From the NCBI GenBank assembly GCA_014860745.1, contig JACZJC010000027.1, positions 34,492 through 98,491 on the forward strand: 64,000 nucleotides of DNA, given 5' to 3'. This stretch comes from Anaerolineales bacterium (GTDB lineage Bacteria; Chloroflexota; Anaerolineae; Anaerolineales; Villigracilaceae). A program made the translations under genes and the position numbers. Each line of letters opens with the position of its first letter. Position 1 is the stretch's first letter. The notes under the pieces were generated by a model. It did no database searches and was not told the DNA's origin. It saw only the letters and a list, made by a program, of their open reading frames with translations. Shown in pieces: positions 8,684-18,900 of this stretch.

Positions 8684-9193
8684 ATGGAATTCCAAACGCT
8701 TTATCAGGAACTTTCTCAAAGCACAGAAATGATCCGGGCTTTGCTGGCAGGCATCAGTGAGGAAGAGGCGAAGATTCGATCTGCGGCAGAGTCGTGGTCC
8801 ATCCTTGAAGTCGTCTGCCATTTGTATGATGAAGAGCGGGAGGATTTCCGCGAGCATTTGGATTTCATCTTAAATCGTCAAACCGAAGAATGGCACCGAA
8901 TTGACCCCCAGGGCTGGGTGACAGAACGGAAATATAATGAGCGGAATTTTATGGAAATGCAGGGAAAATTCTTTGAGGAGAGAAAGAAATCCATGGAATG
9001 GCTGACGTCCATTTCCAATGCAGATTTGGAGACGACCTACACCTCAGAATTTGGTTCCATGAAAGCTGGTGACATGTTCGCCTGTTGGGCCGCGCATGAT
9101 AATTTGCACATCCGCCAACTTGTAGAGTTAAGACGAAAACATATTGAAAGAATGGCTGGATCGTATGACATCCAGTATGCTGGCGATTGGTAA
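8684..9193 (+). CDS. DinB-like four-helix-bundle protein
   Basis: A 169-residue protein of the DinB/DUF664 superfamily, cytoplasmic four-helix bundles that often bind a metal with a His triad. Candidate ligands are the His in VVCHLYDEE (about residue 46) and the two in HDNLHIRQL (about residues 143-147). The ATG at 8684 is preceded by GGAG; an in-frame TTG at 8672 is less likely. Starts 22 bp after the PIG-L gene, so the two are probably co-transcribed. The exact function is not known. Confidence 0.8.
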   Translation: MEFQTLYQELSQSTEMIRALLAGISEEEAKIRSAAESWSILEVVCHLYDEEREDFREHLDFILNRQTEEWHRIDPQGWVTERKYNERNFMEMQGKFFEERKKSMEWLTSISNADLETTYTSEFGSMKAGDMFACWAAHDNLHIRQLVELRRKHIERMAGSYDIQYAGDW

Positions 9194-9205
9194 ATAACAA
9201 GGACA

Positions 9206-9235
9206 GAAAAACTTCAGCTTGCGCTGAAGTTTTTC
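9206..9235. terminator. Bidirectional terminator
   Basis: A perfect 13-bp stem (9206-9218 with 9223-9235) with loop TTGC, A-rich at the left and T-rich at the right. It separates the convergent DinB-like gene and the Rieske end of the suf operon. Confidence 0.9.
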
Positions 9236-9237
9236 GT

Positions 9238-9585
9238 TCACTCTTTCGGAACACCCATAAAAATCACCCCATCACGAACTTGGACAGGGTAGGCGGGAAT
9301 ATCCACCACAGCAGGCATTTGCACGACCTTCCCTGTACGGACATCGAACTCCGCGCCATGCCGTGGACAGACTATATTGAAACCTTCCACGATTCCATCC
9401 CCCAGCGGACCGTCATCATGCGTGCAAACGTCCCCAATCGCGAAGAATTGACCTGCAATATTGAAAATAACAATCGGCTTATCGCCGAGGTCAACAAATA
9501 ATCGTTCGCCATTTGGAAGTTCAGAGGCGGGAGCGATTTCTACAAATTCAATTTTCGATTCATCAATTACTGCATAATTAAACAT
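9238..9585 (-). CDS. Rieske [2Fe-2S] ferredoxin
   Basis: A 115-residue soluble Rieske protein. Cluster ligands lie in CTHDDGPLGDG (about residues 53-63) and CPRHGAEFD (about 73-81), giving the C-x-H and C-x2-H pairs. It resembles ferredoxin subunits of ring-hydroxylating oxygenases and NirD, but no partner oxygenase is near. It is the last gene of the suf operon, 33 bp after sufU, so a role in electron supply to Fe-S assembly, or use as a client protein, is more likely than aromatic catabolism. Confidence 0.9.
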   Translation of the reverse strand: MFNYAVIDESKIEFVEIAPASELPNGERLFVDLGDKPIVIFNIAGQFFAIGDVCTHDDGPLGDGIVEGFNIVCPRHGAEFDVRTGKVVQMPAVVDIPAYPVQVRDGVIFMGVPKE

Positions 9586-9618
9586 ATTTGCATTTTTACC
9601 TGTCTACTATTTATTATC

Positions 9619-10014
9619 TCATTCCACCAAATCGTCACTGGCTTCCCCTAACCCATACACACCTGCCTTCAATACCTTCAATGAAAGCAGGGCGCATTTT
9701 AAGCGCACGGGGCCAAGGTCGATGCCGAGCATTTCAAGGATAGACTCCTTGTTTAGTTTTTTCACTTCTTCCAGCGGCTTGCCAATGATCGATTCGATCA
9801 ACAAATCTGCGGAGGCCTGAGAGATGGCGCAGCCATGACCATCAAAGCGGGCATCGGTGATAAGACCATCTGTGCCTACGCGCAAGTCGATTTGGATGTG
9901 GTCGCCGCAAAGCGGGTTATTATCCGCAAAAGAAATATCGTGCGGGTCGAGCTTTCCGCGATGAGAGGGATTCTTATAATGTTCGATGATGATTTCACGA
10001 TACAGATCGTCCAT
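9619..10014 (-). CDS. sufU: Fe-S cluster assembly protein SufU
   Basis: A 131-residue IscU-like scaffold or sulfurtransferase partner of SufS. The three conserved cysteines are visible in NPLCGD, GHGCAISQASADLL and RLKCALLSLK. In SufU of Gram-positives these bind zinc and accept persulfide from SufS. Length and spacing are typical. The ATG is 2 bp after the sufS stop, so translation is probably coupled. Confidence 0.95.
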   Translation of the reverse strand: MDDLYREIIIEHYKNPSHRGKLDPHDISFADNNPLCGDHIQIDLRVGTDGLITDARFDGHGCAISQASADLLIESIIGKPLEEVKKLNKESILEMLGIDLGPVRLKCALLSLKVLKAGVYGLGEASDDLVE

Positions 10015-10016
10015 GG

Positions 10017-11243
10017 TTATCCAAACATTTCCTTCACTTTGTAGATCCCGTTCACCAGAAGGTCCACCTCTTGCATTGTGTTATACAAATAGAAGGATGC
10101 GCGACTTGTGGCCGGGATGCCGAATTTTTCATGCAGCGGTTGGGCACAGTGATGACCCGCTCGAACGGCGATCCCATCCCGGTCTAAAATCTGCGCCACG
10201 TCATGCGGATGCACACCTTCAAGCGTGAACGCGGCCACTCCGCCTTTTTTATCAGCCGAAGGACCAAACAATTTCACACCGGGGATCTCTTCGAGCCGGT
10301 CTAGGGCATACTCTATGATCTCATGTTCGTGCGCGGCGATTCTTTCCATGCCGACAGCTGAGAGGTAATCGACAGCAACGCCAAACCCGACGGCTTCTGC
10401 AATAGCCGGCGTGCCTGCCTCGAATTTATGCGGCAGGGTGTTCGGCCGAAAGGAGCGCAATTTCACTTCCTTGATCATATCCCCCCCACCCAAAAACGGC
10501 GGCATGGATTCAAGAAGCGTTGATTTTCCATATAACACGCCAATGCCCGTAGGCCCGCACATTTTGTGGGCGGAGAACGCGTAAAAATCTGCATCCAAAG
10601 CCTGAACATCCACTTTCAAATGCGGCACGGACTGAGCGCCATCCACCAACACGACCGCTCCCGCATCATGACCTAAACGAATGATCTCCGCGGCCGGGTT
10701 GACCGTGCCGAGGACGTTGGACATGTGCGTAAACGAGATCAACTTCGGGCGGCGGTCAAGAAGCGATTTATAAGTCTCAAGATCGAGCAATCCTTCTTCC
10801 GTCACCGGGATGAAATCCAACTCGATCCCTCGTTCCATTTGCAGCATATGCCAGGGAACCAGGTTGCTATGATGTTCCATCTCGGTCAGGATGACAAGAT
10901 CGCCTGTTTTTAATTTTGCACGCGCCCAGGCATATGCCACCAGATTGATCGACTCGGTGGTATTCCGTGTATATATAACTTCCCGCGAAGAAGCGGCATT
11001 GATAAACTTTGCGATTTTTTCACGCGCGCCTTCATACATGGAAGTGGCTTCCTCGGCAAGGGTATGCACGCCGCGATGGATGTTGGCATTCGAACGGCGA
11101 TAATAATCGTTCATCGCTTCGATCACTTGTACAGGTTTTTGCGAGGTTGCTGTTGAATCCAAATACGTCACCCGGACGCCTGGGCGTGTTTCGCGTTCCA
11201 GTATTGGAAAATCTTTGCGGATTTGTTCTACATCAAGGGTCAT
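10017..11243 (-). CDS. sufS: Cysteine desulfurase SufS
   Basis: A 408-residue PLP enzyme (group II desulfurase) that takes sulfur from cysteine as persulfide for SUF assembly. The PLP lysine lies in SAHKMCGPTGIGVL (about residue 226) and the persulfide-forming cysteine in RAGHHCAQPLH (about residue 363). The N-terminal YLDSTATSQKP stretch is a variant of the usual YLDNAATTQKP. Sits between the Lys-rich protein and sufU in the suf operon; the 76-bp gap upstream contains an imperfect inverted repeat (about 11261-11316). Confidence 0.96.
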   Translation of the reverse strand: MTLDVEQIRKDFPILERETRPGVRVTYLDSTATSQKPVQVIEAMNDYYRRSNANIHRGVHTLAEEATSMYEGAREKIAKFINAASSREVIYTRNTTESINLVAYAWARAKLKTGDLVILTEMEHHSNLVPWHMLQMERGIELDFIPVTEEGLLDLETYKSLLDRRPKLISFTHMSNVLGTVNPAAEIIRLGHDAGAVVLVDGAQSVPHLKVDVQALDADFYAFSAHKMCGPTGIGVLYGKSTLLESMPPFLGGGDMIKEVKLRSFRPNTLPHKFEAGTPAIAEAVGFGVAVDYLSAVGMERIAAHEHEIIEYALDRLEEIPGVKLFGPSADKKGGVAAFTLEGVHPHDVAQILDRDGIAVRAGHHCAQPLHEKFGIPATSRASFYLYNTMQEVDLLVNGIYKVKEMFG

Positions 11244-11319
11244 GGGAAAGGCAGACGGGGCGGACAGGCAAACAAGTCAATAAGCAGATACGTTTTTACT
11301 CGCTTGCCTGTTTCCGTTC

Positions 11320-12006
11320 CTAATACTCGGGGATAAATTCTTTTTTTGCAACAGGCTTCTTGCCGGGCACTTCGCGGATATGTTCAGACGTCAATGGATA
11401 CCAAAGAATGCGGTCCGGTACCATCCAGCCGTCCGTGAGGTACACGTTCGAGCGGAACTGCACCGCCACCATCTTGTTATCCACCTGTACCACAATGCCC
11501 TTGATCCATCCGCGCACACGCTCGCGGCTTTTTTCATGGTCGCAAAAAACCTCCACACTATCGCCCACTTCAAACGCATGTTCGATACCGGGCGCTTTCA
11601 TAAAAGTATATTGATTTACGCGCAGCGAACGCTTGATCGGTTTATGCCGGTCGACCAACGGTGTCAACGTCCGCTTCACGACCGTCGGCATGGGTTTCAC
11701 CGGCATAACCGCGATCATCGTGGCGGGAATTCCAACCGCTGTCTTCTTTTTCGGCTCACTTTTCGGGCGGGCTTTTGCGACGGATTTCATAACCTTTGCC
11801 GGTTTCATTTTCAGAGTCACGGATTTTCCTTTTGTTTTGGATATCGGCTTGCGGGTTGCTTTTAATTTCACTGCCTGCCTCGATTTGATCTTCGGCTTTG
11901 CTTTTCCTGCCACCCTGGATTTAATTGCAGCCTTCACTTTTGTTTTGACTTTTGCTTTTGCTTTGACTTTTGACTTTGGCTTTTGTTTCGCATTCAATTT
12001 CGCCAT
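11320..12006 (-). CDS. Lys/Ala-rich tail protein with C-terminal small beta-barrel-like domain
   Basis: A 228-residue protein with two parts. Residues 1 to about 90 are extremely basic and low in complexity (repeated KAK, KVK, KSK, KPK), like histone H1 or AlgP C-tails. Residues about 125-228 are ordered and contain FEVGDSVEVF, GWIKGIVVQVDNKMVAVQF and DGWMVPDRILWY, a pattern like Tudor/SH3-type barrels. I know no named family. AGGAAGTGAG precedes the ATG. It lies inside the suf operon between sufD and sufS, 140 bp after sufD. DNA or RNA binding is a reasonable inference from charge; a link to Fe-S assembly is suggested only by position. Confidence 0.75.
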   Translation of the reverse strand: MAKLNAKQKPKSKVKAKAKVKTKVKAAIKSRVAGKAKPKIKSRQAVKLKATRKPISKTKGKSVTLKMKPAKVMKSVAKARPKSEPKKKTAVGIPATMIAVMPVKPMPTVVKRTLTPLVDRHKPIKRSLRVNQYTFMKAPGIEHAFEVGDSVEVFCDHEKSRERVRGWIKGIVVQVDNKMVAVQFRSNVYLTDGWMVPDRILWYPLTSEHIREVPGKKPVAKKEFIPEY

Positions 12007-12146
12007 TTTGACTCACTTCCTGTTTGTTAATTGAGACGCCCTCCGCCTCATTTTTTTCGGGACGATTGGCCGGCCGCCCTAGACATCATCCTCACTGAGA
12101 TTTTTCAATACCAGGCGAGTCTAAGAGACCCATCTGGTCTGGTTGC

Positions 12147-13484
12147 CTACTTCGATAATTTTTCCTGAATTGCCTGCTGGAACCGTTCGCGCACGCCTTC
12201 GAACGGAATACGCTGCATGATCGGGTCGAAGAATCCTTCCACAACCAATTGCTCGGCTTCGCGCTGGGGGATTCCGCGTGATTTCAAATAGAAGAGCGGT
12301 TCCTGCTCCAGTTTACCAACCGTTGCCCCGTGTGTGCAACGGACATCGTCTGCAAGGATTTCAAGGCCAGGGATTGAGTCCGCGCGGGCCTGCTCATCGA
12401 GAACAAGATTGCGATTGGCCTGGTAACCGTCCGTTTTTTGCGCGCCAGGAGCAACGTAGATCATACCCTGCCAGACGGAGCGGCTTTTTCCTTTTAATGC
12501 ACCTTTGAAGAGCAGGTCACTGGTGGTATGTGGAGCGAGATGGTTCTGTTGAGTATCGTGATCGAGGTGTTGAGTCCCGTCTGTAAAATAAAAACCGGAC
12601 ATGCGCCCGACAGATCCCTCGCCAGCAAGGTCAAGATCAGAGAAGTTTTTGGTGAGTCTGGAGCCGACTGCACCGAAGATCCAATCGAGGTTGCCACCGC
12701 GTTCCACACGAGCACGCTCGTGCGAAAAATTCCACACGTGACGTCCCCAGGACTGTAATTCAACAAAACGCAGGTTGGCATCTTTGCCAACGTAAATTTC
12801 GACAACGCCTGCATGCATGGCGTGACCCACTTCATCTGGTGATGCAGCTTCGTGGACGTAGGTGACAGACGCGCCATCTTCCACATAAACGATCAAGTGG
12901 GAGAAATGCGCAAGGTCAGTACCTGGCCCCCACAGAACAGAATGAAGGGGATACTCCACCTGTACATTCTTGGGAACATAAAGCAAGACGCCATTCTGAG
13001 CCAGAGCAGATGCCAGAGCGGCAAACTTGCCATCATCAGGCTTGACTATCTGGCCGATCAACTTTGCGAGCAGGTCGGCGTGATTCTTTTCAGCAGTGCG
13101 GAAGTCCGTAAAGACGACACCTTTTTTTGCAAGTGATTCATCCAATTGAATTTGGGAACCGCCGGGAAGCAAGGTGATTTGTCCGCCGTGCTGTTCGCCT
13201 GTGAGAGGTTTGAGCAATTCCTCGGGAACAACCGGCATATCTTCAAATGCGCCAGCTTTGGGAAGTTTGAAATCCGATGCGGGCAACAGGCGCAAATCCG
13301 TGCGGCGCCAGGCTTCGTCTGTTGTGATAGGGAGAGAAAACTTCTGGAAGGAGTCCCAGGCTGAGGCGCGGAAAGAAGCGAGACCAGTGCTTGAAGCAGG
13401 AATATCCGCCTGAGTGAATGTGAATTCCTTTGCGGCTGATTCGCGTCGTGTTCTACTTACTGATACTTTTGGTTTCTCTTGCAT
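12147..13484 (-). CDS. sufD: Fe-S cluster assembly protein SufD
   Basis: A 445-residue SufB/SufD family protein; SufD pairs with SufB and SufC in the cytoplasmic scaffold complex. The beta-helix core includes KNVQVEYPLHSVLW, GASVTYVHEAASPD, TTSDLLFKGALKGKSRSVW and the C-terminal DDVRCTHGATVGKL, whose His matches the functional His of SufD. The ATG at 13484 lies one base after the sufB stop. An in-frame TTG at 13493 overlapping sufB has a better spaced GAAGGA, so the start could be three codons longer. The N-terminal domain is divergent, as usual for SufD. Confidence 0.93.
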   Translation of the reverse strand: MQEKPKVSVSRTRRESAAKEFTFTQADIPASSTGLASFRASAWDSFQKFSLPITTDEAWRRTDLRLLPASDFKLPKAGAFEDMPVVPEELLKPLTGEQHGGQITLLPGGSQIQLDESLAKKGVVFTDFRTAEKNHADLLAKLIGQIVKPDDGKFAALASALAQNGVLLYVPKNVQVEYPLHSVLWGPGTDLAHFSHLIVYVEDGASVTYVHEAASPDEVGHAMHAGVVEIYVGKDANLRFVELQSWGRHVWNFSHERARVERGGNLDWIFGAVGSRLTKNFSDLDLAGEGSVGRMSGFYFTDGTQHLDHDTQQNHLAPHTTSDLLFKGALKGKSRSVWQGMIYVAPGAQKTDGYQANRNLVLDEQARADSIPGLEILADDVRCTHGATVGKLEQEPLFYLKSRGIPQREAEQLVVEGFFDPIMQRIPFEGVRERFQQAIQEKLSK

Positions 13485-13485
13485 A

Positions 13486-14910
13486 TTAGCCAATCGATCC
13501 TTCCATTTGAAGTTGGATCAAGCGGTTCATTTCAACTGCGTATTCCATGGGTAATTCCTTGACGAGCGGCTCGATGAAGCCGGAGACCACCATGGTAGTA
13601 GCTTCTTCTTCGCTGAGGCCGCGGGACATTAAATAGAAGAGCTGCTCCTCGCCCACTTTGCTGACGGAGGCTTCGTGACCGATGGTCACATCGTCTTCGT
13701 CAATTTCAATGGTGGGATATGTATCAGAGCGGGACTTGGGGTCGAGCAAAAGCGCATCGCAAACCACGTTGGATTTGACACCCTTCGAGCCTTTGTAGAC
13801 CTTGACCATGCCGCGATAGGAAGCGCGACCGCCGCCCTTGCTGATGGATTTGGAAACGATCTTGCTGGTGGTGTTGGGTGCGAAGTGCATCATCTTTGAG
13901 CCTGCATCCTGGGTTTGGCCGGGGCCAGCAAATGCCATGGAAAGCATTTCGCCGTGGGCACCGGGCTCCATCAAATAACAGGATGGATATTTCATCGTGA
14001 GTTTCGAACCGAGGTTTGCATCCACCCATTCATGGGAGGCGTTCGCAAAAACCTGGGCACGCTGTGTGACAAGGTTGAAGACGTTGGTGGACCAGTTTTG
14101 AATGGTGGAATAGCGGGAACGCGCGCCTTTCTTGACGACGATCTCGATCACGCCACTATGGAAGGAGTTGGTGGTGTACTGCGGAGCGGTACAACCTTCC
14201 ACATAATGTACGGATGCGCCTTCATCCACAATGATGAGGGTGCGTTCGAACTGGCCAACGTTGGCGGTGTTCAAACGGAAATACGCCTGCAGGGGCAAAT
14301 CCACTGTTACACCTTTGGGGACGTAAACGAATGAACCGCCAGACCAAACAGCTGAGTTTAGTGCCGCAAATTTGTTATCCTCAATTGGAATTACTGTTCC
14401 AAAATATTCCTTGAAAAGATCCGGGTATTGTTTGAGGCCATCCTCAATGGACAGGAAGATGACGCCCTGCTTTTCGAGATGCTCCAGAATGGAGTGATAC
14501 ACCATCTCGGATTCATACTGCGCACCCACGCCAGCCAAAAATTTCTGCTCGGCTTCAGGGATGCCCAGTTTATTAAAGGTATTCTTGATGTCGTCGGGTA
14601 CGTTGTCCCAGTTTTTCTCGCTCTTCTCGGTCGGCTTGACGTAGTAGAAAATGTTGTCGAAGTCGATCTCGTCGAGTGTAGGTCCCCAGTTCGGCATGGG
14701 ACGATTGATGTAATGCTCATACGCCTTGAGACGGAAATCCAGCATCCATTGAGGTTCGTTCTTCATGCGTGAAATGTTTTCGACGACTTCGCGGGTTAAT
14801 CCGCGTTCGGATTTGAACACGTAATTATCATCGCGGTCATGAAACCCGTATTTGTAATCGCCAATCTCTTCGAGGATCTTGGTGTCGTCTGTTTTGATTT
14901 CTTCGGTCAT
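13486..14910 (-). CDS. sufB: Fe-S cluster assembly protein SufB
   Basis: A 474-residue core scaffold of the SUF system. Landmarks are [10 protein letters not shown] near residues 70-79, [36 protein letters not shown], the conserved [10 protein letters not shown] and the cysteine in [12 protein letters not shown] (about residue 385) used for cluster assembly, and the C-terminal FYLMSRGL. Full family length. Preceded by AGGATAA. Lies 66 bp after sufC; that gap contains a partial dispersed repeat. Very secure. Confidence 0.97.
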   Translation of the reverse strand: MTEEIKTDDTKILEEIGDYKYGFHDRDDNYVFKSERGLTREVVENISRMKNEPQWMLDFRLKAYEHYINRPMPNWGPTLDEIDFDNIFYYVKPTEKSEKNWDNVPDDIKNTFNKLGIPEAEQKFLAGVGAQYESEMVYHSILEHLEKQGVIFLSIEDGLKQYPDLFKEYFGTVIPIEDNKFAALNSAVWSGGSFVYVPKGVTVDLPLQAYFRLNTANVGQFERTLIIVDEGASVHYVEGCTAPQYTTNSFHSGVIEIVVKKGARSRYSTIQNWSTNVFNLVTQRAQVFANASHEWVDANLGSKLTMKYPSCYLMEPGAHGEMLSMAFAGPGQTQDAGSKMMHFAPNTTSKIVSKSISKGGGRASYRGMVKVYKGSKGVKSNVVCDALLLDPKSRSDTYPTIEIDEDDVTIGHEASVSKVGEEQLFYLMSRGLSEEEATTMVVSGFIEPLVKELPMEYAVEMNRLIQLQMEGSIG

Positions 14911-14931
14911 GGGGTTATCCTATCAATAAGT

Positions 14932-14976
14932 AGATTGCTTCGTCATTGCGCTGAAGCGCAACTCCTCGCAACGACA
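14932..14976. repeat. Dispersed intergenic repeat, partial copy
   Basis: Contains AGATTGCTTCG (14932-14942) and CCTCGCAACGACA (14964-14976), the right half of the element at 7924-8018, with an internal GCGCTGAAGCGC palindrome. It sits between sufC and sufB. Confidence 0.7.
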
Positions 14977-15747
14977 TTATGCGACTTCCTCGTACTTCTC
15001 GCGCACCCAATCGTAGCCCTGGTCTTCGAGATGCAAGGCAAGGTCGGCTCCGCCCGATTCCACAATGCGGCCATCCAACATGATGTGGACGAAGTTCGGT
15101 TTGATGTAATTCAACAGGCGTTGATAATGCGTGATGACCAGCACACCAAGCTCGGGACCGGAAAGAGCGTTGACGCCTTCTGCAACGATACGCAGCGCAT
15201 CGATGTCCAGGCCTGAATCGGTTTCGTCCAAAATGGCGATCTCCGGCTTGAGGGTTGCCATCTGCAAAATCTCGGCACGCTTCTTTTCGCCGCCGGAGAA
15301 ACCGTCATTGAGATAGCGTCCCGCGAAGGCGTGATCCATCTTGAGCGTGTCCATCTTTTCCTTGAGCATCTTGCGGAATTCAGGGATGGGCATGCCCTTG
15401 TCTTCGGGGTTTTCGGCGCGGCGGCGGGAGTTGATGGCAGTGCGCAGGAAGTTAGCCACGGTCACACCAGGGATGGCGACCGGGTATTGAAACGCAAGGA
15501 AAATACCAGCGCGGGAACGTTCGTCAGGTTCCAGCTCGAGAACGTTCTTTCCTTTGAAAACAATCTCGCCCTCTGTGACGGTGTAGTTGGGGTGCCCCAT
15601 CAATGTGTAAGCCAGTGTAGATTTACCCGTGCCGTTCGGCCCCATTATTGCGTGAATTTCGCCCTGTTTGATCGTGAGTGAAAGTCCTTTTAGAATTTCC
15701 TTATCTTCGATGCTTACATGCAGATTCTTGATTTCAAGTTGCGACAT
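14977..15747 (-). CDS. sufC: Fe-S assembly ATPase SufC
   Basis: A 256-residue ABC-type cytoplasmic ATPase that drives the SufBC2D scaffold. Walker [10 protein letters not shown] (about residues 36-44), the modified signature [12 protein letters not shown], Walker [12 protein letters not shown] and the switch His in VITHYQRLL are present. AGGAG precedes the ATG. First gene of the leftward suf operon, behind a near-perfect sigma-70 type promoter (15804-15832). Confidence 0.97.
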   Translation of the reverse strand: MSQLEIKNLHVSIEDKEILKGLSLTIKQGEIHAIMGPNGTGKSTLAYTLMGHPNYTVTEGEIVFKGKNVLELEPDERSRAGIFLAFQYPVAIPGVTVANFLRTAINSRRRAENPEDKGMPIPEFRKMLKEKMDTLKMDHAFAGRYLNDGFSGGEKKRAEILQMATLKPEIAILDETDSGLDIDALRIVAEGVNALSGPELGVLVITHYQRLLNYIKPNFVHIMLDGRIVESGGADLALHLEDQGYDWVREKYEEVA

Positions 15748-15803
15748 ACGGGATTTGCTCCTGGAGTGAAAGCCATTGCTGGCGTTTTTACTGATTTCGA
15801 GGC

Positions 15804-15832
15804 ATTATAGCAGGGCTGAGGGGATTTGTCAA
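15804..15832 (-). promoter_or_regulatory. Consensus promoter of the suf operon
   Basis: Minus-strand TTGACA (15827-15832), a 17-bp spacer and TATAAT (15804-15809): a full consensus match, 57 bp upstream of the sufC start. Directly upstream of the -35 box lies an AT-rich element shared with the sufR promoter. Confidence 0.85.
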
Positions 15833-15862
15833 TATTTATGATATTTTTCTAGTATATTCATT
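15831..15862. promoter_or_regulatory. AT-rich element shared by suf and sufR promoters
   Basis: On the plus strand about 26 of 31 bases match the segment 19078-19108 upstream of sufR, starting with the identical 13-mer AATATTTATGATA. In both places it abuts the -35 box (in opposite orientation) and is partly palindromic (GATAATTATC-like core). Candidate regulator site or UP element. Confidence 0.6.
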
Positions 15863-15937
15863 CATCAAAAAGCTTACAAATTGCCTCTCATCCATATTAA
15901 CTTCATTCCACAGACCGAAACAACAACTTAATATACC

Positions 15938-15943
15938 TATAAT
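15938..15943 (+). promoter_or_regulatory. -10 box for the metallophosphatase gene
   Basis: TATAAT lies so close to the ATG at 15948 that transcription would start near 15950, after that codon. This supports the GTG at 15972, which has GGAG upstream, as the real start. No consensus -35 is seen. Confidence 0.5.
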
Positions 15944-15971
15944 AGGCATGTTCAAACCTGCGGAGAAAATT

Positions 15972-18900
15972 GTGAAGTCTCAGCTAATAGTAATTGTTGT
16001 CCTGTTTGGATTTATTCTTGCAACTAATCACCAGCACACGGCCCTGGCCCAGAGTGACAAAATTACCTTTGCCGTCATCGGGGATTACGGGATTGCCGGC
16101 CAAAACGAAGCGGACGTGGCAAATTTGGTCAAAAGCTGGAACCCGGACTTCATCGTCACCACCGGGGACAACAATTACCCGGATGGAGCCCCATCGACAA
16201 TTGACCAAAATATCGGGCAGTATTATCACGATTATATTTATCCGTATGACGGAAAATACGGAAACGGCGCTGCTTCAAAGAGATTTTTCCCTTCCCTGGG
16301 AAATCATGATTGGGGAGTAAATTCCGGCAGGGCCTATTTCGATTATTTTGGCTTCCGTAACCAGCAATCCTATTACGATTTTATTCAGGGCTCTGTTCAC
16401 TTTTTTGTTATTAACAGCAACCGGGAAGAACCGGACGGAGTCAGTTCCACATCGACACAGGCAAAGTGGCTGAAGAAAAGCCTGGCCGCTTCCACCTCCG
16501 TTTTCAATATCGTGGTTTTTCACCATCCACCTTATTCTTCCGGCAGGCATGGCTCGAACGCTTACATGCAATGGCCGTTCAAAGATTGGGGCGCAGACGC
16601 AGTACTTTCAGGGCATGACCATACGTATGAAAGACTTCTCGTTAATGGGATACCCTATTTCGTAAATGGAATCGGCGGCGCAGAATTGTATTATTTCAAC
16701 GCCGCCCTGCCGGAAAGCCAGGTTCGCTTCAACCAGGATTTTGGGGCAATGCGCGTGGAAGGGTCTAACACATACTTGAAATTCCAAACGTTTACCCGCA
16801 CAGGCGTGCTGGTGGATGAATATGTGATCGGCCAAAGCAACCCTGGCGTCACATCGATCACAACAAGCAGCCCATCCCCAACCAATGCAGGTATCTTGAA
16901 TTTTCAAGTCACTTTTTCAGAAGCAGTAACCGGCGTGGATATGTTTGACTTCACCCTCTCGACCGATCTCAACGGTGCGGTGATTGAAAACGTGAGCGGC
17001 GCCGGGAATGTTTATACGGTTACTATAAATTCAGGCAGCGGGGATGGGACCCTTCGCCTCGACCTCACCGACAACGACTCCATTACGAACAGCCTGGGCA
17101 ACAGCCTCGGCGGTTTGGGTCTCGAAAACGGATCATTCACCAGCGGACAGTCTTACACTGTGGATAAAACCGCCCCAAGCATTGTCTCCATTGCACGCGC
17201 AAACCAAAATCCGACAAATGCCGCTGGTGTTGATTTTTCGGTAACTTTCTCCGAAGCTGTGACCGGCGTGGATCTCGCTGACTTTGGCTTGGCAACCAGC
17301 GCGGGTGCATATCTCAGCAACATCACAGGTTCTGGAAATTCTTATCTCGTCTCGGTGACAACAGCTTCAGGCGAAGATAACCTGCGCCTTGATTTCGTAA
17401 ACAATGGCAGCGTGATTGATCTTGCAGTCAATACTACAATCCAGGGTTTTTCCAGCGGCGAGTCCTACACGGTTGATCGAAACCCGCCTTTTGTAACATC
17501 CATTGTCAACGCGAATACAGGCAACACTTTCAGCATGGAATTCACCGTCAGTTTTTCTGAACCAGTGAACGGCGTAGATGGAGGCGATTTTCTTCTCTCC
17601 ACCTCAAATGGAGCCGTCATCGCAAGCGTCAGCGGATCGAGCAACACCTATAGCGTTTCAATTTCCACGCGACCAGGGAACGACAGCATCAGGCTGGACT
17701 TGATCGATGACGACAGTATTTTCGACAACATCGGAAATCGGCTTGGAGATACAGGGCCTGGGAATGGAAATTTTACAAACGGAGAAATGGTTACTATCAG
17801 CCGGGATGTTCCAAATGTAACATCGATCCTGCGCGCCAGCCCCAACCCCACAAATGCAGCGACTGCCGATTTTATTGTTACGTTTTCCGAGCTGGTGGAC
17901 GGGGTAGACCCCACGGACTTTGCAGTCACCGGGAATGCAGATGGACTCATTCTCAACATCAAAAATGTAAATCCCTTTTATGTCGTCACTGTAAACACTG
18001 GTTCCAGCGAAGGCGAATTGAAATTGGATTTGATCGACAACGACAGCATTTTGAACGCGAGGAGAGTTCCATTGGGCGGCGACGGAGCAGGAAATGCAAA
18101 TTTCACGAACGGTGAAGTTTTCACAATTGACAGAATGCCGCCGCGAGTCACATCCATCGTCCGCGCAGGCAGCAGCCCGACCATTAATCCCAGCGTGGAT
18201 TTCATTGTCACGTTTTCCGAGCCGGTTCACGGCGTGGATGCATTCGATTTTGTTGTTTCAACGACGAACCTTAATTCCGCAGTCGCAAACATCCAAAACG
18301 CAAATCCCTTCTTTGTGGTTTCGGTGAACTCCGGCGCAGGTTCAGGCAATATCCGACTCGATCTGATCGACAATTTCAGCATCACCGATCTTGCTGGGAA
18401 TAATTTAAACAACGGCACTGGCAATGGAAATTTCGCAACGGGTGAATCATTTGCAATCGCAAAGATCCCCGTCAACTTCACAGCGCCAAATATTTTAAAT
18501 TCAACCCGCAATAGCCTTCTTAATATTTCAAGACCTAATTTTTCCTGGAGTTCCGTGCGCTACGCCCGTGCGTATGAATTTTTCCTTGCAACAGACCCAA
18601 GCTTTACCCAAACCGTTTTGACTCAAACCGTCGACGCCACAAACTTCACGCCAATTTCCCCTCTCACGGATGGGACTTATTATCTGCGGGTGCGCGCATA
18701 TAACTCCGACCTCAATCCCGGGAAGTTCAGCAAGACGTACAGCTTTACGATAGACACCACGCCTCCTCCCCCGCCGACGCTGGTCAGCCCGCCCGATCAA
18801 TCGAACACGCCGAATCGACCTCTTCTGCAATGGGCTCCTGCCAATGGCAGTATGCAATACCAAATCGAACTCGACAACAACTCGGACTTTTCCAGTCCCG

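Noticed and set aside
11720..12006. Lys-rich low-complexity stretch considered as a pseudogene or frame artefact
   Set aside because: The frame continues into an ordered domain, has a good ribosome binding site and fits the operon.
16843..18470. Tandem repeats considered as a CRISPR or satellite array
   Set aside because: The repeat unit is about 320 bp, in frame and diverged at the DNA level while conserving Ig-like protein motifs, so it is coding.
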